A stretch of DNA of 64,000 nt from JBFGFX01 sp965232455. GTDB lineage: Bacteria; Pseudomonadota; Gammaproteobacteria; Steroidobacterales; Woeseiaceae. The notes under the pieces are model-generated. The model was not told the origin of the DNA. It did no database searches and was given only the letters and a program-made list of their open reading frames with translations. Of this stretch, positions 6,906 through 15,639 are shown in pieces (position 1 is the stretch's first letter; each line of letters starts with the position of its first letter). Where the stretch lies: positions 3,100,001 through 3,164,000 of the forward strand of contig OZ246981.1 of the NCBI GenBank assembly GCA_965232455.1, written 5' to 3'. The translations under genes were made by a program, and so were the position numbers.

Positions 6906-8966
6906 TTAGTCGTTCGGGTTGATGAGCAGGTTGCCGATGTCGTCAACGACGGCGGAATGCCCCGGAAGAATCAGCGTGGTCGAATCCATCTCCTGCACGA
7001 TAGCCGGTCCCGGCACCGTGGTGCCGGCGCCGAGTTTTTCGCGATCGTAAATGACGGCCTCGTGCCAATCGCCCTCGTAATAGAACTTCGTATCGTGAAT
7101 TTTGGCCTCGGCCAGCGAAGCGCCGGTCCTGCCGATGCTGATGTCCGCCATGCCGATGCGCCTGGCGCGCACGACGGCGCGCAGCATCACGATCTCATGG
7201 TCCTTGCCGTGCGCGAACGTAAACAGCTGTTCGTGCTGCCGGTCGAACTCGTCGGTCAATACCGCCAGGCCCTTCTCGCGAATTTCCTCGGCCGTGGTTT
7301 CGAGCGACAGCTGAAATGCCTGGCCCGCGTAGCGGATATCCGCCTGGTAAGCGACCTCCTGGTGGTCCGCCGGAATACCGTCCGCCTCGAACGAGACGCT
7401 GGCGCGGGCGCGCAGGTCGTCGATCTCCTTGATGAACTCGTCCACGGTGATCTCATCGACCCTGCGAACGTAGGTCCGCGAAGCCTCGTCTCTCACCTGC
7501 GTCGTCGCATCCCCGTAGGCGCACAACACGCCCGGGCCCGGCGGTACGATCACCGGCCAGGAGCCGGTCAGCACGCCAAGCGCGTTGGCGTGCAGGGGGC
7601 CGGCGCCGCCGAAGCCGACCAACGCAAAATCGCGCGGATCGTAACCCTGCTCGACCGACACCAGCCGAAGCGCGCCGAGCATCGATTCGTTGACGATCTT
7701 GATGATGCCCTCCGCCGTCGCCATGAGTTCGATGCCCATCGCATCGGCGACCGTCTGCACCGCGGCCTCGGCTTTGTCGCGGGAAATGTCCATCGCGCCG
7801 CCGAGCTTGATGTCCGAGGGCAGATAGCCGAGCACGACGTTGGCGTCGCACACGGTCGGCCTGTCGCCGCCCTTGTCGTAAGCGGCGGGACCGGGTTCCG
7901 CGCCCGCCGACTCCGGACCGACGCGCAGCGCCTTGGTGAGTTCGGGAACGAACGCGATCGAGCCGCCGCCGGCACCGATCGTGCGCACGTCCACCGACGG
8001 CGCACGCACCGTGACGTCGCCCACGCGCGTCTCGCGGCGGATGCGCGCCTGGCCGTTCTGGATCAGCGCGACGTCGGTGGACGTGCCGCCCATGTCGAAG
8101 GTCAGGATATCCTTGAAACCGCCGCGCTCGCAGAAATACATCGCGCCGGCGACGCCCCCGGCCGGGCCCGAAAGCAGCAGGTTCACGGGCGATTCCGCCG
8201 CGGCCCGCGCCGACGCCAGGCCGCCGTCGGAACGCAGGATCGCCAGATTGACGTCGTCGCCCATCAGGGCCTCGAGCGAACTCTGCATGTTCTTCACGTA
8301 GGTCGACACCTGCGGCCGGACGTAGGAATTGATCACGGTCGTCTCGGTGCGTTCGTACTCCTGCATTTCCGGCACCACCTCCGAACTGATCGAGATCGGC
8401 ACGTCGCCGAATACGCCTTCGGCGATTTTGCGGGCCTGCACTTCGTGAGCGCCGCTCACGTAGGAGTTCAAAAAACAAATGGTCAGCGCTTCGACCTCAC
8501 CCGTGGCCTTCAGCGCCTCGAGGTCGCGTTTCAGGGCGTCCTCGTCCAGCGCCGATACGACCGCTCCGGAGGCGTCCAGCCGTTCGTCGGCCTCGATGGT
8601 CAGCTCCAGCGGCGCCAGCAGCGGCGCCTTCATGTAACTGACCCAGCCGCCGAGACCGCCGGGGCAAAACGACCGCGCGACCTGCAGCGTGTGTCGGTAA
8701 CCCTTGGTCGTGACCAGCCCGACCCTCGCGCCCTTGCGCGTCAGGATTGCGTTGGTGGCGACCGTCGTGCCGTGCATGACCTGCGCGACCTTGGCCGGAT
8801 CGATGCTCGACTGCTCGCAAATCCTGTTGATGCCGTTCAGGACACCGACGGAAGAGTCGTCGGGCGTCGACGGGACCTTCGCCATGAAGGTCTTCCCCGA
8901 CGACTCGTCGACCAGCAGGAGATCGGTAAAGGTGCCGCCGACGTCAACTCCGAGACGATAGGTCAT
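6906..8966 (-). CDS. hyuA: Hydantoinase A / oxoprolinase-family ATPase (HyuA-like)
   Basis: The predicted protein has 686 residues. It begins with the family's acetate-kinase-like fold (YRLGVDVGGTFTDLLLVD). Other hallmarks are VMHGTTVATNAILTRKG, a glycine-rich SGPAGGVAGAMYF loop and the second phosphate loop LTFDMGGTSTDVALI. IGAGGGSIA and GPESAGAEPGPAAY follow. The C-terminal domain has the usual FGGAGPLHA and PGPAIVQE motifs. This subunit couples ATP hydrolysis to substrate activation for its HyuB partner, encoded directly downstream. Typical family length is about 680-710 residues, so it appears complete. It is cytoplasmic with no signal peptide. Substrate candidates are hydantoins, 5-oxoproline or a ketone, and I cannot choose among them. 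Confidence 0.9.
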   Translation of the reverse strand: MTYRLGVDVGGTFTDLLLVDESSGKTFMAKVPSTPDDSSVGVLNGINRICEQSSIDPAKVAQVMHGTTVATNAILTRKGARVGLVTTKGYRHTLQVARSFCPGGLGGWVSYMKAPLLAPLELTIEADERLDASGAVVSALDEDALKRDLEALKATGEVEALTICFLNSYVSGAHEVQARKIAEGVFGDVPISISSEVVPEMQEYERTETTVINSYVRPQVSTYVKNMQSSLEALMGDDVNLAILRSDGGLASARAAAESPVNLLLSGPAGGVAGAMYFCERGGFKDILTFDMGGTSTDVALIQNGQARIRRETRVGDVTVRAPSVDVRTIGAGGGSIAFVPELTKALRVGPESAGAEPGPAAYDKGGDRPTVCDANVVLGYLPSDIKLGGAMDISRDKAEAAVQTVADAMGIELMATAEGIIKIVNESMLGALRLVSVEQGYDPRDFALVGFGGAGPLHANALGVLTGSWPVIVPPGPGVLCAYGDATTQVRDEASRTYVRRVDEITVDEFIKEIDDLRARASVSFEADGIPADHQEVAYQADIRYAGQAFQLSLETTAEEIREKGLAVLTDEFDRQHEQLFTFAHGKDHEIVMLRAVVRARRIGMADISIGRTGASLAEAKIHDTKFYYEGDWHEAVIYDREKLGAGTTVPGPAIVQEMDSTTLILPGHSAVVDDIGNLLINPND

Positions 8967-9039
8967 TTTTCTTGTTCCTCTTCAAAATATTCAAGAACTG
9001 TGTTCCGGACGCGGGCCGCGCGTAGTCTCGAAACCACCT

Positions 9040-10242
9040 CTAGATAATCGCTTTCCGTTTCAGGTCGGCGAGCGCGTCGTCGCCGAGTCCGAGCAGTTCG
9101 CCGTAAACCTCTTTGTTGTGCGCGCCGAGCTCTTCGACGCCCGGCCAGCGGATTTCGCCCTGGGTGCGCGACATGCGCGGAAAGATGTTTTGCATTTTCA
9201 GATTGGGCCATTTTTTCGTCGGCGTATCGACGATGGCCTCGCGGGCCGCAAAATGCGGATCCTCGAGCATCTCCGGCGCGCGGTAGATCTTACCGGACGG
9301 GACGCCGTGCTCCAGCATCAGCGCCTCGACCTCGTCAACCGCCAATTGACTGGACCAGTCGTTGATGATGCCGTCCAGAATCTTCTGGTTGGCGCCGCGC
9401 GCGGTGTGCGTCGCGAAACGCTCGTCCTCGGCAAGCTCCGGTTGTCCCATTGCTTCGCTGAGGCGCTTGAAAACCGTGTCCTGATTGGCGGCGATCAGGA
9501 ATATGCCGTCCTTGCAGTCGTAAATGTTCGACGGCGCCACGTTCGGCAGGGAGGAACCCGAGCGTTCGCGAATGTAGTTGCTGACCGTGTATTCGGGGAT
9601 GGTCGCCTCCATGAGATTCAACACGGATTCGTAGATCGAGGCGTCGATCACCTGGCCCTCGCCGGTCCGTTCACGGTGGTGCAGCGCCGCCAGCGCGGCG
9701 TTGCAGGCGAAAGTGCCGGCCAGCGAATCGCCGATCGACAGGCCGGCACGGCTGGGCTGGTGATCCGGATCGCCGCACAGGTAGCGCATGCCGCCCATGG
9801 CCTCGCCGACGGCCGCATAACCGGCCCTCGCCGAGTACGGGCCGGTCTGCCCGTAACCGGAGACGCGAATCATGATCAGGCCGGGATTGTCGGCGGCGAG
9901 CGTCTCGTAACTCAAGCCCCACCGCTCCAGCGTGCCGGGACGGAAATTCTCCAGCACCATGTCGGACTTCGCGATCAGCCGCCGGACCAGCGCCTGGCCT
10001 TCCGCCTCGCGCAGGTTCGCGGTGACGCAGCGTTTATTACGCGCGCAAACCGCCCACCACAGCGGATAGTCGCCTCTGCCCCACACCCGCATCGGGTCGC
10101 CCTTGCCCGGCGGCTCGACCTTGATCACGTCCGCCCCCATGTCGGCCATGAGCTGGCCGCAGAAAGGTCCGGCGATGAGTTGTCCCAGCTCGACCAGACG
10201 GATGTCGGTCAGCGGGCCCTTGGGCGTTTTGTGTTCGTTCAT
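9040..10242 (-). CDS. CaiB/BaiF-type (family III) CoA-transferase
   Basis: The predicted protein has 400 residues, the normal family length. Signatures are the N-terminal VELGQLIAGPFCGQLMADMGADVIKVEPP, ENFRPGTLERWGL, and LSIGDSLAGTFACNAAL, which holds the catalytic aspartate at D172. Family III enzymes move CoA between acids through an aspartyl-CoA anhydride (formyl-CoA, carnitine-CoA and succinyl-CoA transferases among others). It is the first gene of the operon, 73 bp upstream of hyuA, with AAGGCG before the ATG. In this setting it probably activates, as a CoA thioester, the acid that the HyuAB reaction consumes or makes. The specific substrate is unknown. Confidence 0.9.
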   Translation of the reverse strand: MNEHKTPKGPLTDIRLVELGQLIAGPFCGQLMADMGADVIKVEPPGKGDPMRVWGRGDYPLWWAVCARNKRCVTANLREAEGQALVRRLIAKSDMVLENFRPGTLERWGLSYETLAADNPGLIMIRVSGYGQTGPYSARAGYAAVGEAMGGMRYLCGDPDHQPSRAGLSIGDSLAGTFACNAALAALHHRERTGEGQVIDASIYESVLNLMEATIPEYTVSNYIRERSGSSLPNVAPSNIYDCKDGIFLIAANQDTVFKRLSEAMGQPELAEDERFATHTARGANQKILDGIINDWSSQLAVDEVEALMLEHGVPSGKIYRAPEMLEDPHFAAREAIVDTPTKKWPNLKMQNIFPRMSRTQGEIRWPGVEELGAHNKEVYGELLGLGDDALADLKRKAII

Positions 10243-10334
10243 TGTGCGCCTTTATACAGGCGTAATTGACTTTTTAGCTATAACAACATATCAATATATC
10301 TTATAACGATCAATACGATCGCGGCGGCGCCGTC
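10243..10334 (-). promoter_or_regulatory. AT-rich promoter/operator region of the CoA-transferase-hyuAB-gntR operon
   Basis: The stretch at about 10258-10312 is far richer in A+T than the surrounding genes. On the operon strand it contains GTTATA repeated with a 17-bp spacer and several TATA-like hexamers. It lies directly ahead of the first operon gene, and rsmI ends on its other side. It is the obvious place for the GntR/UTRA operator, but no single -35/-10 pair or palindrome stands out, so the exact site is not assigned. Confidence 0.5.
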
Positions 10335-11189
10335 TCAGGCGTCCTCCTGCGACTGTTTAATCTCCAGCATCAGCCGGTACACCTCGTTGCGGCGGCGGCC
10401 GCTCAGGCGCGAAACCAGGTCCACCGCCTGGCTGCCGGGCAAGACGCCCGCCAGTTCGGTCAGGAGCTCGCGGGTCGAGACCACGCTGCCGTCGCCGTCG
10501 GATGCCTCGCCGCCGGCAACCGCCAGGACGAATTCGCCCTTGGCCGGTATCCGGCCGTCTTGCAGCATGGCGGCCAGCTCGCCGAGCGGCGCACGCACGC
10601 ACTGCTCGTGCATCTTCGTCATTTCACGGCCGATAAAGGCCATTCTCCCGGCGCCGAAAACCGCGACGAAGTCGGGGAGCGCAAGCGCCACCCGATGCAC
10701 CGACTCCAGAAACACCATCGTACGGGTCTCGTTTTTCAGCGCCTCCAACGCGCCGCGCCGCGCCTGTGCTTTCGCCGGCAGGAAACCCTCGAAGCAAAAC
10801 CGGTCACTGGCCAGCCCGGCCGCGGAAACGGCGCCCAGCAGGGCGCTGGGTCCCGGGACCGGCGAGACCGGCACGGCCGCCGCATGTGCCGCCGCCACCA
10901 GGCGAAATCCCGGATCGCTGATCAGCGGCGTGCCGGCGTCGCTGACCAGCGCCACCGACGAACCGGCGCTCAGGCGCTCCACGAGTTCCCGGCTGACGCG
11001 CTCCTCGTTATGCTCGTGGAGGGCTATTTGGGGTGTTTTGACGCCGAAATGCGATAGCAATCGGCCGGTATGCCGAGTATCCTCGGCCGCAATCAGATCG
11101 ACTTCGCGCAAGATCCGTCGGGCACGTGGAGACAGGTCGTCGCGGTTGCCGATGGGCGTCGCAACCACGAATAATGTGCCTTTATCCAC
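10335..11189 (-). CDS. rsmI: 16S rRNA (cytidine1402-2'-O)-methyltransferase
   Basis: The protein has 284 residues from GTG 11189 (VDKGTLFVVATPIGN), preceded by AAGGGGA. The open frame extends further upstream, but only as an overlap with lpoA. RsmI uses SAM to 2'-O-methylate C1402 in the 30S P site, acting with RsmH. The tetrapyrrole-methylase fold shows PIGNRDDLSPRA (about residue 12), AAEDTRHTGRLL, VSDAGTPLISDPG and PGPSALL. The C-terminal RsmI domain (GRRRNEVYRLMLEI) closes the protein. Its position, divergent from lpoA, matches the yraL/yraM arrangement of E. coli. Identity is firm; only the start codon is inferred. Confidence 0.93.
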   Translation of the reverse strand: MDKGTLFVVATPIGNRDDLSPRARRILREVDLIAAEDTRHTGRLLSHFGVKTPQIALHEHNEERVSRELVERLSAGSSVALVSDAGTPLISDPGFRLVAAAHAAAVPVSPVPGPSALLGAVSAAGLASDRFCFEGFLPAKAQARRGALEALKNETRTMVFLESVHRVALALPDFVAVFGAGRMAFIGREMTKMHEQCVRAPLGELAAMLQDGRIPAKGEFVLAVAGGEASDGDGSVVSTRELLTELAGVLPGSQAVDLVSRLSGRRRNEVYRLMLEIKQSQEDA

Positions 11190-11248
11190 GAAAAACCATC
11201 CCCTTACGTTGCGGAGCGTTGCGAGGTTCAACCGAGACTGCAAGGCGC

Positions 11249-13210
11249 ATGATACGGAACTTGAAAACACTGTCACGCTGGGTAATGGCGGCCGCCGCGG
11301 CCGGCGTTCTCCTGTCCGGATGCGCAACCGGCGATTTTCCCGGCCGGTCGGGCTCGCAGGCGGAGCGGCGCGCCGAGATGCTCGGCAGAGAAGGCCGCCA
11401 TGCGGAAGCGGCCGGCACCTATATCGGGCTCGCGAGCGCCGCGTCCGGCGTCGAACGCGATCGCCTGACGCTCCTGGCGGTCGAGCAATGGCTGGATGCG
11501 GGTGACGGTCGGCGGGCACGCACCGCAATGGCCGACGTTGCCGCGCCCGCGGGCGGGGATCTGCGCTGGCTATGGAACACCAATCGCGCCGCGCTCGAAC
11601 TCTGGGAGGGGCGGCCGGACGGCGCACTGAACATCCTCGAACCGATGAACGCGGAACCGCTGCCCGCGGCAAATCGCAGCCGCGTGCAGGCCCTGCGCGG
11701 AGACGCCTGGTTCCAGAAAAACGATCCGCTGCGCGCGATTGGCCTGTACATGGAACGCGAGCGGTGGCTGACCGATAGCCAAAGCCTGCGCCTGAATCGC
11801 GAGCGGCTCTGGGCCGGACTGCTGGTCAGCAACGTGCAAACACTGCGTTCGATGAGCGATTTCACCGCGGACCCCGTCGCCAGGGGCTGGCTGTCGCTGG
11901 GCGCGCTGGCCGCGTCAACCGGACAGCAGGGTATCGGCTGGACCAACGGCGTCGTCCGCTGGCAGGCGGCGAATGCGGATCACCCGGCGCTGAGCCTGCT
12001 GAACGATACGCAGTTGCCGGATGCCGGCATGCTCGAATACCCGCGTCAGGTGGCGTTGCTGTTGCCGCTCAGCGGCCGTAACGCGTCCGCCGGCAACGCG
12101 GTGCAGAACGGGTTTTTTGGCGCCTATTACGGGGCGACCGCGGGCCTGGGCGACGCCCAGCAGATTCGGGTGTATGACGTTGTCGCGCACGGCGGCGCGC
12201 GTGGCGCCTACGACCAGGCGGTTCGGGACGGCGCGGAATTCGTGGTCGGCCCGCTGCTCAGAAACTCGGTCAACGACCTGGCGTCGGCCGACGTACTGCC
12301 CGTGCCCATGCTGACGCTGAACTATCTTCAGGAGAACATGCTCGCGCCTCCGGGGATGTACCAGTTCGCGCTAGCGCCCGAGGACGAAGCGGTGGCCGCG
12401 GCGAGGCGGGCGCTGCTCGACGGCAAAACCAGAGGGCTTGCGCTCGTACCCAACAACGACTGGGGCCGGCGGCTGCTGGCGAGTTTCACCGGCGAATTCG
12501 AGGCCCTCGGCGGAACCCTGCTCGAATATCGCTTTTACCAGCCCAGCGACCAGGACTTTTCGTTTGAGATCCAGAACCTGATGGGGCTGTCGTTGAGCCG
12601 ACAGCGGTATCAGCGACTGCGGGCCAACATCGGCGGCGCGCTGGAGTTCGATCCACGACGGCGCGAGGATGCCGAGTTCGTTTTCCTGGCGGCGGCGGCG
12701 CCGGTTGGCCGCCTGATAAAGTCTCAGCTCAAGTTCCATTATTCGGGAGACCTGCCGGTTTATTCGACGTCCCGGATTTACGCCATGGACGGGCGCTCGA
12801 ACGCCGATCTGAACGGCGTCATGTTCGCCGACACGCCGTGGGTCATCGCACCGCAGCCATGGATTGCGGAACTGCCGGCGTTGTATCGGGAATACTGGCC
12901 GAACGAACGTGGGCTCGGCAGGCTACACGCCATGGGATACGACGCATACCTGCTGCTCGGCGAACTGTTTGCAGCGCGTTCAGGGCGGATGCCGACGGTC
13001 AACGGCGCATCCGGACTGCTTTACCTCGACGAGGTCGGTCGTGTGCACCGGCGGCTGCCTTGGGCCGAATTTCAGCGCGGTGAGGCGGTTTCGCTGCCGG
13101 ATCCCGACCATCCGAATCGGTTGCGGCAACCCATTCGCGGCGACGATTATCCGCTGGACAGCCCGTCCGAGCGAACCGGCGAATCGGCATTCCCACCGCT
13201 CGGGCTCTAG
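11249..13210 (+). CDS. lpoA: Penicillin-binding protein activator LpoA (outer-membrane lipoprotein)
   Basis: The protein has 653 residues from ATG 11249. The N-terminus is a lipoprotein signal (WVMAAAAAGVLLSGC, lipobox LSGC), so the mature protein should be anchored in the outer membrane by the cysteine. An N-terminal TPR-like helical half (repeated DAWFQKNDPLRAIGLYMER-type units, to about residue 260) is followed by a periplasmic-binding-protein fold from about residue 268 (RQVALLLPLSGRNASAGNAVQNGFFGAYYG). In E. coli LpoA crosses the periplasm and stimulates the transpeptidase of PBP1A. E. coli LpoA has 678 residues, so this one is near full length. Its stop overlaps the open frame of yraN, which suggests coupled translation. 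Confidence 0.9.
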   Translation: MIRNLKTLSRWVMAAAAAGVLLSGCATGDFPGRSGSQAERRAEMLGREGRHAEAAGTYIGLASAASGVERDRLTLLAVEQWLDAGDGRRARTAMADVAAPAGGDLRWLWNTNRAALELWEGRPDGALNILEPMNAEPLPAANRSRVQALRGDAWFQKNDPLRAIGLYMERERWLTDSQSLRLNRERLWAGLLVSNVQTLRSMSDFTADPVARGWLSLGALAASTGQQGIGWTNGVVRWQAANADHPALSLLNDTQLPDAGMLEYPRQVALLLPLSGRNASAGNAVQNGFFGAYYGATAGLGDAQQIRVYDVVAHGGARGAYDQAVRDGAEFVVGPLLRNSVNDLASADVLPVPMLTLNYLQENMLAPPGMYQFALAPEDEAVAAARRALLDGKTRGLALVPNNDWGRRLLASFTGEFEALGGTLLEYRFYQPSDQDFSFEIQNLMGLSLSRQRYQRLRANIGGALEFDPRRREDAEFVFLAAAAPVGRLIKSQLKFHYSGDLPVYSTSRIYAMDGRSNADLNGVMFADTPWVIAPQPWIAELPALYREYWPNERGLGRLHAMGYDAYLLLGELFAARSGRMPTVNGASGLLYLDEVGRVHRRLPWAEFQRGEAVSLPDPDHPNRLRQPIRGDDYPLDSPSERTGESAFPPLGL

Positions 13211-13560
13211 GCAACGCGGCCGAGCAGTCGGCGCTCGACCATCTGCGCGCAAGACGGCTGAAGCTCGTTGCCCGCAACTATCGATGCCGCTTCGGGGAGA
13301 TCGATCTCGTCATGCAGGACCGGGAATGCCTCGTATTCGTCGAGGTGCGTTACCGCAGATCGGGCGCGTTTGCGTCGGCGGCGGTATCGGTAGACGCACG
13401 CAAACAGCGGAAGCTTGCCCTGGCCGCTGCGTTCTTCTTGCGCCGGAAACGCCGTTATGTCAATGCGCCGATACGCTTCGACGTTGTCGCCATCGACAGG
13501 GACCGCGGCTCAACCCCGACGATCGAGTGGATCAGGGACGCGTTTCGACCGGATGGTTGA
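13189..13560 (+). CDS. yraN: UPF0102 (YraN) endonuclease-like protein, start codon non-standard or unresolved
   Basis: The conserved UPF0102 sequence is complete: GNAAEQSALDHLRARRLKLVARNYR, then GEIDLVMQDRECLVFVEVRYR and FDVVAI...IEWIRDAF. It includes the E, D and ExR residues of its RecB-like nuclease fold. Yet the frame, open from 13084, holds no ATG, GTG or TTG before the methionine at 13312. A start there would delete the N-terminal helix and catalytic aspartate. ATT 13189 or ATC 13183 could initiate, read by ribosomes finishing lpoA (stop at 13210); a -1 frameshift from lpoA or a sequencing error are alternatives. The listed start is therefore a guess. The product of yraN is of unknown function and often sits beside rsmI/lpoA. 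Confidence 0.75.
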   Translation: MPTARALGNAAEQSALDHLRARRLKLVARNYRCRFGEIDLVMQDRECLVFVEVRYRRSGAFASAAVSVDARKQRKLALAAAFFLRRKRRYVNAPIRFDVVAIDRDRGSTPTIEWIRDAFRPDG

Positions 13561-13574
13561 CGCGACGGCGCGCT

Positions 13575-13985
13575 TTATTTGACGACCTTCAGGTGCGCAC
13601 GGCTGCGCGTCGCTTCGGTTTCGTCCTTGGGATCGGGGGGTTCCGGATTACCCGCACCGTGCGAGAAAATCATGCCCTGGCCGGTTTCCTTCGCATATAT
13701 ACCGAGAACGGCGCCGATCGGCACCCAGACGTCAAATGGGACGCCACCGAATCTCGCGCGAAAACTCACCGCGGTGTTGTTCAATTTCAGGTTGTGCGCG
13801 GCCGCATGACTGATGTTGAGGATGATTTTGCCTTCCTTCACGTGCTCGTCGGGAACGGCAACGCCTTCTACGGACGTGTCGACGACAATGTAGGGTGTAT
13901 GATCGTTATCCCCCATCCACTCGTGCATCGCACGAACAAGATAGGGCCGTTTCGACCGGCTCGATTTGGAAGAGCCTCCGGACAT
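13575..13985 (-). CDS. sspB: ClpXP adaptor SspB (stringent starvation protein B)
   Basis: The protein has 136 residues from ATG 13985. The substrate-binding domain shows KRPYLVRAMHEWMGDNDHTPYIVVD, VKEGKIILNIS and FRARFGGVPFDVWVPIGAVLGIYAKETGQGM. An acidic, flexible linker leads to the C-terminal XB motif (SRAHLKVVK), which docks on ClpX. SspB captures ssrA-tagged proteins released by ribosome rescue and hands them to ClpXP. It lies downstream of sspA on the same strand, the standard gammaproteobacterial order, with a 143-bp gap between them. An in-frame methionine upstream (14069) adds only low-complexity sequence. Confidence 0.93.
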   Translation of the reverse strand: MSGGSSKSSRSKRPYLVRAMHEWMGDNDHTPYIVVDTSVEGVAVPDEHVKEGKIILNISHAAAHNLKLNNTAVSFRARFGGVPFDVWVPIGAVLGIYAKETGQGMIFSHGAGNPEPPDPKDETEATRSRAHLKVVK

Positions 13986-14128
13986 GCCAAAACCCCATAT
14001 CGCTTGGTGACGCCAGGCGCCGCAGTCGCGGCAAATTACGCCGTCCAGAATACCAGAGTTGCCCGGCATCGTCCGGCTATTGCAGCGGCAGACACGACAT
14101 AATGATCGTCGCGCCTATCGGTCCTATC

Positions 14129-14758
14129 TCAAAGGCGCATTTCCTGCTCGAGCTCGGTCAGGCTCTCCTGAAACGATGGCCGCTCGAACACGCGTTTCAT
14201 GTAACTCTCGATCGCTTCCGCTTGCGAACCCAGTTCGATCCCGTACGCGGGCAGTCGCCAGAGAACCGGTGCGATGCTGCAGTCGACCAGCGAAAAATCC
14301 TCACTGAGGAAATACCGCTCGGCGGCAAACAGCTCGACGCTGGCCAGGATACTCTCACGTAACATCTTGCGGGACTTCGACGCTATTCGGCGCTCACCCT
14401 CCACCTCGAACTGCTCGGCGAGTTGATACCAGTCCGTTTCGATGCGGAACAGCGCCAGCCTGAACTGCGCCCGGGTCACCGGGTCCACGGGCATCAGCGG
14501 CGGATGCGGAAACCGCTCGTCGAGGTATTCGACGATGACCCGAGAGTCGTACAGCACCAGGTCCCGGTCAACGAGGGTCGGTACCGTGTGGTACGGATTC
14601 AGATCCATCAAGTCTTCCGGCAGATCCGGGCCGTCGACGTTGACGATGTCGATATTGATGTTTTTTTCGGCCAGCACGATACGCGTGCGATGGCTGTGGA
14701 TACACGTTGGCTTTGAAAACAAAGTCATGACGGATCGGCGGTTCGCGATTACTGCCAT
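14129..14758 (-). CDS. sspA: Stringent starvation protein A (GST-fold RNA-polymerase-associated protein)
   Basis: The protein has 209 residues from ATG 14758, preceded by GGGGGA. MAVIANRRSVMTLFSKPT, ALVDRDLVLYDSR-type strand/turn elements, EYLDERFPHPPLMPVDP and DFSLVDCSIAPVLWRLP are close to E. coli SspA. The protein has the glutathione-S-transferase fold without its usual catalysis. It binds RNA polymerase with sigma-70, activates phage and acid-tolerance genes in stationary phase, and in pathogens affects virulence. The conserved PHP surface pocket is present. It is encoded immediately after the cytochrome bc1 genes (68 bp from petC), an arrangement also seen in Pseudomonas. Confidence 0.94.
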   Translation of the reverse strand: MAVIANRRSVMTLFSKPTCIHSHRTRIVLAEKNINIDIVNVDGPDLPEDLMDLNPYHTVPTLVDRDLVLYDSRVIVEYLDERFPHPPLMPVDPVTRAQFRLALFRIETDWYQLAEQFEVEGERRIASKSRKMLRESILASVELFAAERYFLSEDFSLVDCSIAPVLWRLPAYGIELGSQAEAIESYMKRVFERPSFQESLTELEQEMRL

Positions 14759-14826
14759 GGAGCAGTCCCCCTGGAACTTTCTGAAGTGTGTAGCGGCATA
14801 CTGAGTGCTTGCGCGGGTAACGGCAC

Positions 14827-15639
14827 CTACGACTTTGGCACGTCTTTCCAGATCTGTTTTTTCAACATCATTGCGATGATCAGGAAAAACCCGAGGAACA
14901 TCAGCACCCACACGCCTAATACACGTCTCGTGCTGCGGATCGGCTCACCAATGTATTCTAGGAAGTTTACCGTGTCGCGGACGAAAGCATCGTACTCGTC
15001 CGCGGACATGGAGCCCGTCGTGGCGGTCTCGAAACGCTCGAAAACCTGTGGCGCGATGCCCTCGGCGTTCGGCTCGCCTTCCACGAAAACGGCATTCTGG
15101 AAACCCTGTAACTCCCACAGCACGTGCGGCATGCTGGTACCGGCAAGATAAAGATTGTTCACGCCGGTGGGACTTCCAGGCTCGACGTAAAACCCCTTCA
15201 GGAAGCTGTACACGTAATCCGTGGTTTTCGCTCGCGCGATCAGGGAAAGATCGGGTGGCGCCTGGCCGAACCAACGCGCGGCATCGTCCAGCGGCATCGT
15301 CGCCTGGATCGTCTCGAAGGTCCTCTCGGCATTGAACATCAGGTACTCGATCACCTGATCCTCGCTGAGCTCGAGACCCCGCGCGATGGTGTTGTAGCGG
15401 ACGTATTTCGCGGAATGGCAGCCGGAACAGTAGTTCATGAAGTTGCGCGCGCCCCGCTGCAGGGATTCCTTGTTGTCGGGGTCGTTACCCGCTTCTTCGG
15501 GTTCGAGGCCGCCGGCCGCGTACGCGCCGGCGCTGGCGGCGAAAACGAACAGCACCATCAGCGCTGTCAGGGCCCTCTTGGACGGGTTTGCCGTTTTGTA
15601 CACCGTCGTACCCACCGCTTCATCCATCGCTTTATCCAT
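14827..15639 (-). CDS. petC: Ubiquinol-cytochrome c reductase, cytochrome c1 subunit
   Basis: The protein has 270 residues. An N-terminal signal/anchor (RALTALMVLFVFAASAGAYAAG) exports the protein. The covalent heme site CSGCH is at residues 71-75 (C71, C74, H75), and the distal methionine ligand probably lies in the TSMPHVLWEL region. A C-terminal helix (VLGVWVLMFLGFFLIIAMMLKK) anchors it in the inner membrane. Cytochrome c1 takes electrons from the Rieske centre and passes them to soluble cytochrome c. Its start overlaps the end of petB by 8 bp, so the two are translationally coupled. It is the last gene of petABC. Confidence 0.95.
   Translation of the reverse strand: MDKAMDEAVGTTVYKTANPSKRALTALMVLFVFAASAGAYAAGGLEPEEAGNDPDNKESLQRGARNFMNYCSGCHSAKYVRYNTIARGLELSEDQVIEYLMFNAERTFETIQATMPLDDAARWFGQAPPDLSLIARAKTTDYVYSFLKGFYVEPGSPTGVNNLYLAGTSMPHVLWELQGFQNAVFVEGEPNAEGIAPQVFERFETATTGSMSADEYDAFVRDTVNFLEYIGEPIRSTRRVLGVWVLMFLGFFLIIAMMLKKQIWKDVPKS

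Noticed and set aside
5022..9047. A 1341-codon open frame on the plus strand opposite hyuB and hyuA
   Set aside because: It is the antisense of two well-supported genes. The amino-acid composition (R/H/V/D-rich) is what complementary frames of GC-rich genes give, and there are no recognisable domains.
12864..14102. A 412-codon plus-strand frame crossing lpoA, yraN and sspB
   Set aside because: It runs through three genes in the wrong frame or strand and has no domain similarity.
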